Assembly: GCF_000004075.3 (NCBI RefSeq)
Contig: NC_026655.2
Location: 26,583,489 to 26,647,488, forward strand
Source: Cucumis sativus
Taxonomy: Eukaryota; Streptophyta; Magnoliopsida; Cucurbitales; Cucurbitaceae
Length of the DNA stretch: 64,000 nt
Direction: 5' to 3'
The notes below the pieces were generated by a model. The model ran no database searches, had not been told where the DNA came from, and worked only from the letters and a program-made list of their open reading frames with translations. Of the stretch, positions 38,701 through 50,085 are shown in pieces. Position 1 is the first letter of the stretch. Each line of letters starts with the position of its first letter. A program made the translations under genes and the position numbers.

Positions 38701-41105
38701 CCTATACACCTACTTTCTTCTCTTTGAAACTTCTGCATTTAAAACAAAAACCATCGAAGTTTCAACCTATGAAATACAAACAATTCATGTACTTCCAGAT
38801 ACTTTCCAAATATGTATCTGATACGCAATTTGGAATTTCTGTTTTTTTCTTTTTTATAAATATTAGACGCACTTGTCCCCCTCCATATACATGAAATTAA
38901 TACTCTAGACCTTAAAATGGATCATCTAATCTTTCCCAACCCAAAACTAAGCAACATATAATAAAGTCCACTGCCCCGACCCAATACTAAACGGAAAAAA
39001 CCAAACCCTAGAATCATCTAATCTTCACCCTCACGTATGAGTTCCCACAAAGTCATAAAAATTAGCCTACTTGAATATCTTCAACAATTCAGTGAGAAGT
39101 TTTTGTGTACCAATATTCTTAATTCACATTTTATGCTTTTTGATTAATGGATTACATTTAGAATCTTTATTTTAAATTTACATATATCCTAGACTTGTTT
39201 AAAAAAAAATGTATCATCGACGTATCCGCATCCAAGTTTTTTAAAAATTAACATATCGTTGTATCCCATTGCTGACGGGAATTTCTAACAAATCATGTCC
39301 CCCAACTTAAGGGGTGTCGGTGAATGTACAACATGCCGATTTCTTTCAAAAGTGTTGCATTATGGTTCTAGAAATCATCTTTAAAGTTTTAAATATTTAA
39401 TACAAAAGTATATCAGTAATAACAAAACTAAGACATGGAAATAGAACAAAACATCCTCAACCAGGTAGGTTATACTATGCAGGATTTCATTTGCAACAAG
39501 ATTTGTATGATATAAGGCTCAATTGGTGCATAGGATATATAGAAGGAACGATACGTAACTGTCAACAGATTCATTTGTGGCCAACCGTTGAGTTACTTTG
39601 TTTCCACTCTCAACGTCACGAAGTTCAACCTGCCATAAAGTAGATGTTAGTAAGGAAAAGTAATTGCATTTCATCCGTAAGAAAAAAGGAAACTTTAATC
39701 CCATGACAGTTGGTGTAAATGCATTTATACACATTATGTACACAATCCAGATATTGTGTACATGTATGCCATGTCATACAGAGACTTAGACGTGTGCATT
39801 CACGAGCACATGCACACATATGAAGAGAGAGAGAGAGATGGCAAGATTTATAGAAAAGGAGTTCATAAAATAAGAGTAAGAGAAGATGAGATATTCACCC
39901 TATCCTAGGAACCATGGAAGTTGAACACTCCCATTATTGTTAATCGAGGTGAATGAATAACAAAAAAATCTGAAAACAACTTTTCATGTAATTGCTAGAA
40001 ACCAAAAATCATGTCCCACCAAAAGTACTTATTCTCTCGAATCTTAACCACTTCATGGGTAGTGTTGTCTCATAACACTCTGGCCTTCTTCTAGAATGAC
40101 TGCAAAGTATTTGCTGCAAATATTCTTTGACGCTCTTAGGAAACACCAGAAGATACCGAAGAGAAAATGCCACATCACGTAGGAAATGGTAAAAACTCAC
40201 CTCTGGAAAAATCCAAAGACATCATTGACACCTCAATTTAGGAATTTTTTGGGACTATTTAGGACACTGTAAAGGGGCTTGACCTCAATAGGAATGTTTA
40301 AGGTAGAACCTCAAGCAATTATCCCCACCTTTTCTTGATGCAATTGAAGGATATTTTAATAATATCCCTTAACCCAACTAAAATGCATTCCTTGTCCCAA
40401 GAAAAATTCAATTAAAATCAAAATATCCAAACTTCAAAGTTCAGAAGTGAACCTTGATCGTGGCTTTTCCTCTTCCTTCATGTGAATGATCAACTTTTGT
40501 AACCTAAGCCATAACAAAGAAACAAGGATCATATAAGACAATAATACTATGCTATCTCCATCATATCAATGAGAAGCCATAGAACCTTACCTGAAAAATA
40601 CGGTCTGGATCAAATAATTCAGGCAAAAAAGGAAAGGCATCCAGTCAGTTATGTATACAAATCGTGAGAGACAGATAAACAATTGCTTTGTTAGTTAACA
40701 TGGAGTTCACAATCAAATATCAACCCAGACGGATAATGACCTTTCCGTTCAATTATATTCCCCACTTTCACCTGCAATCATAAATTAAAATCACTAGGAA
40801 AATCTACACATAAAACCCATTACGAAAAACTGGTAAAAACAAAGAGAAACATCGAATGAAATTGAAAAATCACCGAGTGGCAAAAACAAACTTACATCTG
40901 ATCCATGGACTTTGACTCCACGGCGTTGAATGACGGACCATAGAGAGCCAAGCAAATGGCGACGGCCGTCGACGGCGGAACGAGCTTGTGGTGAAGATAG
41001 GAAATCCGACAGAGAGGATGATGATGAAGAGAATGATGAAAAATTAATGGATGAAGGGGAAGAGAGGGCCTTAGAGATCCCTTTGCGCAGTAGAAGAGTT
41101 CGCAT
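35721..41105 (-). CDS. EF-P family translation factor, probably mitochondrial
   Basis: Elongation factor P relieves ribosomes stalled at proline runs. Eleven coding exons, 5' to 3': 41105-40896, 40771-40741, 40604-40591, 40503-40453, 39629-39560, 38311-38242, 38127-38060, 37757-37634, 36244-36205, 36017-35950, 35733-35721; 759 nt, 252 aa, all phases consistent. Exon 3 is 14 nt and exon 11 is 13 nt. Residues 1 to about 62 are Ser/Arg-rich with no acidic cluster, typical of a mitochondrial presequence. The EF-P N-terminal KOW-like domain follows (from VKVGNIIERKDRIFQV), then the central OB domain (VFVHEKAYIFMCKDRDAKVL...) and the C-terminal OB domain ending VPAHIVVGDVIVINTEDDSY-IERAKG. The loop tip reads EGRG, with Arg96 where bacterial EF-P often has the modified Lys. 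A separate plastid EF-P is usual in plants; the presequence and loop argue for the mitochondrial type. Confidence 0.9.
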
Positions 41106-41144
41106 CGTGTTGCAAGTGCAAAATCGAGTAGCTAAGTGAAGAAA

Positions 41145-41197
41145 CTAGAGCTCCATTAGTGTTCGGATTCTACGGCGACGGCAACGATGGTCTCCAT
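41145..41197 (-). promoter_or_regulatory. two tandem uORFs upstream of the EF-P start
   Basis: On the minus strand, 41197-41156 encodes METIVAVAVESEH then TAA. Its stop overlaps the ATG of a second tiny frame (41156-41145, Met-Glu-Leu-stop) through TAATG. The main ATG follows 39 bases after the second stop. If the transcript starts upstream of 41197, these would be expected to reduce or regulate initiation. Confidence 0.4.
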
Positions 41198-41581
41198 TTT
41201 TTTCTTCTTCTAAGTTTTAACTCAGACGCTTTGCTCCGGTGGCCGTGGCTTTAGGTTATTTTTAAAATATGGATTTTATTTGTTAGTTTGTGTAAAAATT
41301 ACTCTCTACAAATATACATAAACTTTTAAAAATGATTTTAGAACACTGTTATAGTTAGTTTTGGACTAAAATAAAAAACACTTCCATGTTAAAAAAGTTT
41401 TTTAAATACCCTTCAGCTTAAGATGAGTTCAAAGATATGAAAATTTATAGTGATTTTATGGGCAACCAAATTTTCGTTTTAAATTTATTAACACAATTAA
41501 TCTATAAGTTTAGTCGATAATAAATATTTTATTATTTAACTTTTATGTTTATTTCTTCCATTCTATCGATATTGAATTGTG

Positions 41582-41649
41582 AAAATATAATTTAAACTAT
41601 GATTTTAACCAGAATAAAATATAATTTAAACTATGATTTTAACCAGAAT
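41582..41649. repeat. 34-bp perfect tandem duplication
   Basis: Two identical 34-base units (41582-41615, 41616-41649), each beginning AAAATATAATTTAAACTATG and ending AACCAGAAT. A perfect match suggests a recent duplication. Confidence 0.9.
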
Positions 41650-42529
41650 GTAATGTTATTGTTAATTATTATTTGCATAATTGACTGATTTTGTTACATT
41701 TGATGACAATTCCAAACAAAATGCAAATAAACATTTTCCCCCAAACTTGAATGTAATGTTTTAGAATGGACCTTGAACAAACCTCCAGGACTTGTAGGCT
41801 TTTGAAAACTTCAATCACAAATATTTAGACAATCAGAACATCATGGATTTAGTAGATACTATGCTTAGAACCTTCACAAATATTTTTACAACCACAACAT
41901 GATTTAGTAGATATGATATTTATTGCCTCATTTATCTTTTTTAATCATACAAAAATAGGAAAAATCACAAATATTTTGGTCAAATATTCCTGACAGTGCC
42001 ACAGAGCAAAATATTTACATCCAAAACATTGCATCAGCCTGAGAAAACAATAATCCAAACAGCAGAGTTCTGTAATGGAATTTATCTTTATATTAAGAGA
42101 GAAAATATCAAATTCAATGCATAAGAAACTTGATGGTTTATGAGAAGTGGTGGAAAAACCTCCGCTCATAAAAGTATGACAACCAAGTTAAACAAAATTG
42201 ATGTCAGCATCATCTCTTTTGTTGCCCCCAAGCCTTTATTTTTTATCAAAACAATGTTCCCCCACTGATTCCTGAACCAAAATCAATCCAAAATTTTCAA
42301 TGGGAATTTTATGCTAACAATCCTATAATCCATCGCAACCCGAACTCAACAACCACAAAATTTAGTCCCTCAACTCTACTACGACGATCTTGTGGTAACA
42401 AAAGAATAACAATAGTAATAGTGATAAGTCTTGACTTTTACGGGTGCGATTTCTGTCAAGATGAAGAACCATAACAATAGCCTCTGAAGAAAGCAAAAAA
42501 AATGTTCCATAAGATTGTCATTCCAAACC

Positions 42530-45500
42530 TCAAAGTCCAATGGACTTCTCGAACTTTTGAACTTGGTTGAGGAAAATCCATGTCATCTGCATATTGCCAT
42601 AGAAGTAGATTATGAGTAAATCAATAATCATTAAACAGCTTATATTGCAGTATAGATCGGAAAATTCATCAAACAATCCTGCCAATCCCCCCCCCCCCCC
42701 CCCCCCCCCATCTCGTTTACAATAGAGGTCAACTCCTTGTTATATGCTTATGATCCACCACCACTTGTCCAGTCGTCACTAATCTTAGACGAGATCCATT
42801 CTTCTTTGGGCAAATGGTTCCGAAGTTTTGGGACTAGTTTATATTTGGCCTCTAAGTTTCAAAATGTTACATTTTTAGTTCTAAAATTTTGAGTTTGATT
42901 TCAAAATGTTACAATTAGATCTGAGTTTTGTTTCAATCTGATCCATCAATTTCAAATATTTACACCAAAAATCTCAAACTTTCACTAAATATTCACTTTC
43001 CATATTTAGTGTCAATATTTATTAATTAATTTAAAAGAATTATAATTAATTAAGTTTCATTATTTTAATCACTATTAAAATTAAATCTAAATTTTCATTT
43101 TATGATTATTTTAAGTTAATTAACAGACATGAACACTACTAATTGAAGTGAGTGTTCAAAGAAAAATCTAGGTTCAATCTTGAAATCTAGAGGGACCAAA
43201 TTGAAACAAAACTCAAATTTAAGGTAACATTGTAACATTTTAAAATTTAGGGACTAAATTGAAAATTAGACTTAAAACTTAAGGAATATTAAAACGTAGG
43301 GACTGATGGAAACTAGACCAAAAAGGTACTTTTGTAATGCTCATGACTCATCCCACTAATAGATCCACTATTGGTTCTGTGCTGATATCCTACTCCACTA
43401 ATCTTGGAGAGGCTTCACCAACATAAAGGCCAGATGAGACCACAACAAAAACAGAAAATAGGGGTGGCAGAAGTCTAGAAGAGAGATCATACCATGACGT
43501 GTGGTGCAATCCTAATGCAGTACACAGGAAAGCCAGTGTAAAATTTGAATGGCCCGCCAGATTTCAAGGTCTTCATGGCACAATCCATAGAGCCAGAGTA
43601 AGGAAGCTTTCCTTCAGCATCAGGCTGCATTTTCTGGATCTGTGTCTTCACATAATCAAATGGCAAACTGCAAGCTGAAGCAAAGAATCCTGAAACAGCA
43701 CTTGCACCTGAAAGGAGCAAAAATGGAAGAGAACATGTCGATTAACACATAATAAAATTTCAAGAAGTAAGCCGTTCTTGGCACAGTTGCTGCAGAACCG
43801 AAAAATTTGCAAGATTTTCATTGGCAATGTGATGCTAATTCAGGCATAGGGACAAATTTCCAATTTCAAAATACAGAATAAAGATGGAAATTGCATGGAG
43901 CGTGAATAACAAGAATAAGATGTAAGAATCTTAGGAATATTAGTATGGTATTAGTAGGGAGTTAGTGCATTTGAATATAAATAGATGGAAGGGGATTTAG
44001 CGAAAACAGACAATTGTCGAGTAATTTAGGGCTTGGGTTAGCATATTCAAGAGGATAGGTTCCAACTTCCAAATGACTTGTAATTGGTTTATCTTGTAGT
44101 TATTGCCTTTATATTTCAAGGTATTCTAGTTCTTAATTCTTGTTAGATGGTATCCTAACAGAAAATGAATAAATTGCAAAGAACTCCAATAATGAAATGT
44201 GCAAAGAAACTCACTTAGAACTGTTGTAGCTTCACTGAAACCAAGGTTATCCTTGAAAAACTCAACACCTTGATCGTAGGAAGCAAGCATGCCCATATTC
44301 AATGCCATTGCTCTCACTACTGTTGGCCCAGCACCTTTCCAGAGAGCCAAAACACCCTCATCTCCAACAATACGATACAGTGCATGGAATGCATTTTTGT
44401 AGTTTCGGCGTTGTGCCACTGGAAGGGTAGCATCAGCTTGCATTCGGATAAGTGCCAAATCTGCTGGACTGCCAAAAGATGCTCCAATTGCACCAGCTGT
44501 TAACCCACACAAAGCTTTTTGATAAAGAGGAAGGGGCTTGCCATCATTAGCTTCAATTGCTTTGTTTGTCAAAATCCTACAGATGGGAACAAATGGGACA
44601 TTCATTAAATAATCAATAAGTTATCCAACATATCGATCAGAAGATGAAAAAAACTGAAACTAGAGACTAACCACATTGGAAAATTCATAAAAAATTATTT
44701 AGAACAAAACCTACCTCCATCGAGTAAAACACTGGAAAAAGGAGTTTGGATGCAATGATGTTCAAAATTAAAAGACTCGTCTTGGTCCAATATATATAAT
44801 TGTGCAAGAGACTTAGAACTTTCATTTCACTGAAGGAAACAATACCATGTAAATATCATCCAGCATGCATTCTTCCATCAAATATGTTTGCATCATTCCA
44901 TTTCGTTAATTCTTAGAAAACAGATTTATTAACAAAATATTCTCCTAGCTACTAAATAGGACTGCATCCCTAGCAACAATCAAGTTCCATTTAATTACCA
45001 AGGAGTGGCAAATGATAGTTGCAAGTAAACAATGATAACAGAACTTCGTTTTCCAAATAATACTTGGAGTCAATGGAATAATAGTATATTTGATCTAAAT
45101 CTTGACATGTCAATTTGGATAAGATTCTCTTGACAACTTTCTTTTTAAAAGAATAATACATCTATATGTCAAATGCTTACAGCAAGACAACTGACCAAAT
45201 AATCAGCACTCAGTACAATTCATTACCAAAAAAAACTTTTGTGAAAATGAAATTCAGCATAACACTCACTTGAATGATCCAAGTCGTGCAGTGGTATAGG
45301 TAGCTTGTCTAAGAAGCCCAGCAGATAGACCCTGTTTGACATTATTGTGCGCACTTCAGAAATTTTATGTTGTTTCTTGTGAGGAATTTAACGTGCAACT
45401 AACACACAAATAAATAGTAAAAAACTAAATAGATAGATAAATATATAGAAGAAGAAGAAAAACTCCAAGAAGAAAAACACCAAGTATACAAGCAGAAATC

Positions 45501-46329
45501 ATTAGACTTTTATTTTTCCTCTTAGTTCAGTAAGTTCCCTTGTAAGAGCCAGTCAATCATGCAAAACATACATACAACCAAGCGAGGCAATAAATCAGTT
45601 TCAACGTTAAGCTGCAAAAAGATCATATCGATCCACCATTCCCAATTGATACAATTATGAATCTAGCAGATAAGCCAATTTCCAAGCCATCATATCCCTC
45701 CAGGCTCCTCAAAGGTGCTAAAGAAAAACAAGATCTCATAACCAACACAACAAAAGTTAACTCCAAGTCAGTATTTTACAATGTACCAAACAAGAAGATC
45801 AACAGTACAATTCATATTGATATTATCATAGACTTCAACTGGATCTTTAAAACCCACCTTGTAGAAAGCGCCGACTCCCTCCGACTTAAGCATGTTCTTG
45901 GTTACCTGGCCTGCTGAGCCCTGACCCAACTGAATTCTCACCTGAATCAAATCAAGAAGACATTATTAAATCAGCAAACATACCCATCAACGCAAAATGA
46001 CCATACAAAAACAGCCAAAATACAGAGATAAATTAAAGAAAGACCCCCAAAACCTCTAGATCTAAACTCCATGAACAAACTCGATCGCCAACTTATTAGA
46101 AAATCAAAATCTCCGCATAAACCATGAATAACAACCAATACTTAACAAAACCCTGTTCAATCATGATCCTTACACAAACATAACAGGTAAATCTGAAGAT
46201 TTATTGTACCTTGATCATGTCGATGGGCTGAATGACGCAAGTCGCAAGCATACCAGAGACCCCTCCATTAATAAAAGGTTTGACAGTGGGCCAAACACCA
46301 GCAGATTTAGCTTTCTTCTCGTCACCCAT
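42530..46329 (-). CDS. DTC: mitochondrial dicarboxylate/tricarboxylate carrier
   Basis: Mitochondrial carrier family protein of the inner membrane that exchanges 2-oxoglutarate, malate and other di- and tricarboxylates, linking the TCA cycle to nitrogen assimilation and citrate export. Six exons, 5' to 3': 46329-46210, 45941-45858, 45331-45270, 44576-44215, 43707-43493, 42586-42530; 900 nt, 299 aa, about the length of Arabidopsis DTC. Three ~100-residue repeats carry the carrier signature Px[DE]xx[KR]: PIDMIK (residues 35-40, ending exactly at exon 1), PADLALIR, and PFDYVK. The protein begins MGDEKKAKSAGVWPTVKPF and ends VQKFEKSIGL. There is no cleavable presequence, as is common for this family. 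All splice phases agree and no damage is seen. Intron 5 holds a C23 run and a MITE-like repeat; intron 4 holds an LTR-like piece. The orthologue call rests on the N- and C-terminal sequences as well as the signatures. Confidence 0.95.
42687..42709. repeat. C23 homopolymer in DTC intron 5
   Basis: Twenty-three consecutive C residues (G23 on the coding strand), about 100 nt upstream of the acceptor of exon 6 in the transcript. Confidence 0.85.
42830..43320. repeat. MITE-like fold-back repeat in DTC intron 5
   Basis: About 490 bp with long imperfect inverted arms. The left arm (from GGGACTAGTTTATATTTGGCC, to about 42965) pairs with the right arm (about 43190-43320, ending GGAAACTAGACC). The best matching part is GAGTTTTGTTTCAAT near 42922 and its complement ATTGAAACAAAACTC near 43200. 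The centre is AT-rich with no coding capacity. A similar single arm is at 2017-2110. No target duplication is clear. Confidence 0.55.
43921..44160 (+). repeat. LTR-like fragment in DTC intron 4
   Basis: 240 bp starting TGTAAGAATC and ending GGTATCCTAACA, ending like the probable solo LTR at 28291-28624 (which ends GGGATCCTAACA). ATATAAATAGATGG inside is a possible TATA box. The flanking five bases (TAAGA, GAAAA) do not match, so the insertion boundaries are unproven. Confidence 0.5.
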
Positions 46330-46452
46330 TTGCTGAAATGAAGAGTTGAGAATAAGAACTCAAATGGGGAGAGAAGAAGAAATCAAAAAGGCTTTCTGGG
46401 TTGGAGCGAAGGAAAACGAATAACAAGAACAAGAAAAGGTGGAGAAATGAGG

Positions 46453-46462
46453 TTTTTATATA
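46453..46462 (-). promoter_or_regulatory. TATA box of DTC
   Basis: TATATAAAAA on the minus strand, 124 bases upstream of the DTC ATG; a start near 46425 would give a leader of about 95 nt. Just upstream lie CTTTG-type repeats and (CT)9 at 46509-46526. Confidence 0.6.
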
Positions 46463-49400
46463 GAAATGTATTACCAAAAACCCTCTTGCTTTGCTTTGCT
46501 TTGCCTTGCTCTCTCTCTCTCTCTCTCCCTCTCACACTCAGCGGCAATTAGCAACTGGACAAGTATTAATTTAATTTAAAGCTGTTGATGTTGATGTTAA
46601 TGGCGAACCTCAGATTCCTCGTCAATCAGTGAAAATGGCTAATTCCCATTTGCCAAGTTCCAATTTTTGCAGCTTTCTTCTCCCAATCTTGGCTCCTTTT
46701 ACAGATCTCTTAGGTTAAAAATAGCTCTTCTCCCTTCTTCCAGGTTTAAAAGTCATTTCTAACTAATAATTCAATCTCTAAACTATAGTTGGTAACGATA
46801 TAGTTAATGTATCTCTAATGTTTAGCTTCGTTCTCTAGCATTAAAAGATAAATAAAATTTGTAATAATTTGATGAAAATTGTAGTAATTTGAGTCACTAT
46901 GACCAAATTTACCTCAATTTTTATAATTTACTTATGACTCTTCACGTGTAAATTTTTTTGATAAATCATATCTCTATAACAAGGATTTAATAATTATAAA
47001 TGGTAAAAATATATGCACTAAATTGTTGCTTTTATAATAGTTTAGAGGTAATAATCTTATGCTATTTTTTACTTTCACAATTTTGAGCTTTTTGGAAGAT
47101 GCATTTCTCTTTGTCTTTCTTAACCAATATCCACCTCATAAACCAAAGAAAAAAACTTGAACTAAATTAAACAAATGATACTCCAACTACTCACACCAAA
47201 ATGTATTCCTTCAAATACGATTTTGAATGTTTTTTTTATCCTATAAATATTTTGAAAATGTCTTGCACTTTTAAGACAATTTTTTTTTCTTTTTAAATTC
47301 CAAATGCGTTAAAAAAAAACAACATTTTTAAAAATGGCAAAATTCAACCAACTCTTCTTAGTTAACAATTCTCTCGTTAATTTAAGAGTGTAATTAGAAA
47401 CTACAAGTTTCTAATAAACATACTTTTTATTTATTCACTTTTTTATCTTTCTTTAATGCAGGTAGGAATGGAAATAAAAGAGACGACATATGATTCTTCT
47501 CTAATTCGACGAAGTCATCCAAAACTTCTAAAGTTACTTTTGCAATACTTTCATTCTTCCACTCAAGGAATAGTTTAAATTAACGTAAAACTAACCGTCA
47601 TTTAATAAATGAAAAATATTCCTCAATAAAGAAATGAAATGTAGAGTGAAAAAGTAAAGAAAGCATGGTTGGTTGCATACGAATGAAAAAAGCAAAAGAT
47701 TTATTTAGTTGATGGAATCCATTGCTCAGTAATAAAATTAGGTTATTGTTAGAAGAGAATTAAATTATGAGGTGAAAAGTTTATAAATAAAAAATAGAGA
47801 AAGGGTATTTGTGGAAATTGAGATTAGGGGTTTTGGTTATTGGTTATTGGTTATTGGTAATGGCGCGCTTCTCAAGGCCGAAACCGGCGCTCGCTCCCAT
47901 TTCGGAATCTGCTTCGTTGAATCAAATAAATCTAATTACCATATCTCATATATATATACATATGTATATAATTTATAAGAACTTTTAATTTTATCTTTTA
48001 ACAATAATACATATGCAAATATTTATTTAAAAAATACAATATGTCATTTTGCGAGGGATTTTATTTTCAATATAAATAAAAAAACACCCCAATATTTACA
48101 TAAAATAAAAAAGTAAATATTTTGTTGTTTTGTTTTATTTTTTAATATTTCACATTTATTTTTTCTAATTTTTCTTTTTTATTTTCATCTTTTTTTCCAT
48201 GTTATAACATATACAAAAGATCGAAAGAAAACTATCGTTTACTCAAATTAAAACGTAAATATTTTGTTGTTTTGTTATATTTTTTAAAAGAACTCATTTT
48301 ATAAACTCGATTCATTTTTTAAATATAATATAATATGTATTATAACTTATATAATAAAAATAAAAATAAAATTTATATAAAATTTTAGGCTAAATTACGT
48401 TTTAAAACAATAACTATTGAGATTAACTGTGTTTGTTATCTATTACTAGTCGCTAATAGTCAATTTTAAAATATGAATCTAACTTAAATTTTTTATTTTA
48501 ATTTTTGTGGATGAGAAAATTAGTGTTCTTCACGTTTTTTTTAGTTCAATGGTATTTTTGAAACAAAACTTTAACAGTTTTCATCCGTATTTTTTTAATA
48601 TTTTATAAAAACATTTTTTTTTAATTTTGAAAGTAAAGATATATTTTTTTATTGGCATTTTTATTTTGTAATTTAGCCTTTTTAAAACTTAAAAATACAC
48701 TTGACATGGAATTCATCCTTTTGTAAACTAATTAAACACAATTGTTAGATCAATATGTAACTTTTACTTATATTATTTTATTTAAACAAATTCAAATTTG
48801 TACTTTAACATAGTTTTTCTTTTGACATTTTTATCTTTATTTTTGTGTTACAAAAAGTAAAAAAGAGAAAAGAATAATGGTAAGATTTGACATTTTTGGG
48901 CCTTGGATTTTTAAAAAGTAAGAAACTTTAGATTGTGACAGCTCAATACTTTTCCAACACATCATAGTTTAATGAATAAAATTGAATGCAGTAATGTTAA
49001 AATGGTTGTAGGTTCTCATCAAATTTATTGCAAAGACTAGGCATCCTCATAAAAAGGGGAATGATAATTTTTTTTGTCATAAAGTTTTTATTTTTATTTT
49101 AAAATTATCATTCTTTCAAAAACTCGTATGATATTTGGACTTAACTTAGACATTAAAGGTCAAGATGAGAAGTTTGGAGCAAGACAATAAGTAACAGGGT
49201 TACTTGACTCATATCACCAAATTCTAGCTCATCTAGGTCGAGAGGATAGAGTAAGCTAGGTCAATCCAGTCAGAGCTCCCTGAAAATTGCCCTCTCTATG
49301 GGATCAACCCATATGGGGTCAAGCTTAAAAGAGCAATCACAGGCTAGGAACAACCATACGTTCATAGTATGAGGAGGATTGAGAGTAGGGAAACACTATA

Positions 49401-49826
49401 CAGTTAAGTTCTCTTAGTTAGGCATCATAGTCATTTTTTTTCTTTTGCAAGTTATCTTATTTTCCTAAAAATACAAAATTATTAGTGGTGTCGCGGTCGT
49501 ATACAATCTACTTGACCAAAGTCTGAGATCAACACATTATAAAAATTAAACTATTAAAAAAAGGACCTGTTTGACAACAATTTGAACGTGATCTTTTATT
49601 TATGTTTATTTTTAAAAAACACAAAGTATATAAACATTCATTTTATCTCTAAAAATTATTATTTTAGCGTCTACATTTTTACCAACATTTTAAAAAACAA
49701 ACAAACTTTTGAAAATTAAAAAAACAGCTCGCTAGAAAAATGTAAACCATATAGTAAGCAATTGAATTGCTTTAACTAAGAAAACCAAATGGTTATACAA
49801 CCCGAAAAAAATATGCCCGGGAGTCC

Positions 49827-50085
49827 GTTTTTATTTTCGTCCCAAAACGTTGAAAAAAGGGCAAATGCATTAGCCTACAAAGAGAGGACCCATCTTAGAA
49901 CGATGCCAAATGTCTCGAAAATTCACACCTAACTACTGGGTGGCCTCATTTTGAGATGGGACGAAAACAAAAACTAACTCGCGGATATATTTTTTTCGGC
50001 CTTTATGGGCAAAAAAACTTTAATACCGCTCAAAATGAGGCCACCGAGTAGTTAAGTGTGAATTTTCCAGACCTTTGGCGAATCT
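49827..50085. repeat. nested inverted repeat
   Basis: The main arms are 49917-49955 and 50029-50067: 39 bases, about 37 matching, with pairing continuing imperfectly outward to about 49903 and 50081, and a 73-bp loop. A second, smaller inverted pair sits across the left arm: CGTTTTTATTTTCGTCCC (about 49827-49845) against GGGACGAAAACAAAAACT (about 49957-49975). There is no coding capacity. It could be a degenerate MITE or a hairpin-forming locus. Confidence 0.6.

Larger units (their letters stand above)
41106..42529. other. EF-P promoter region and DTC 3' flank
   Basis: Right of the EF-P start is its leader and promoter (about 41106-41300). The rest is AT-rich with a perfect 34-bp tandem duplication at 41582-41649. 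The left flank of DTC (up to 42529) is probably its 3' UTR. No further gene is seen. Confidence 0.6.

Noticed and set aside
46485..46535. CTTTG and CT repeats as a CRISPR-like or satellite array
   Set aside because: Units are 2-5 bases with no spacers; this is ordinary promoter microsatellite DNA near the DTC TATA box.
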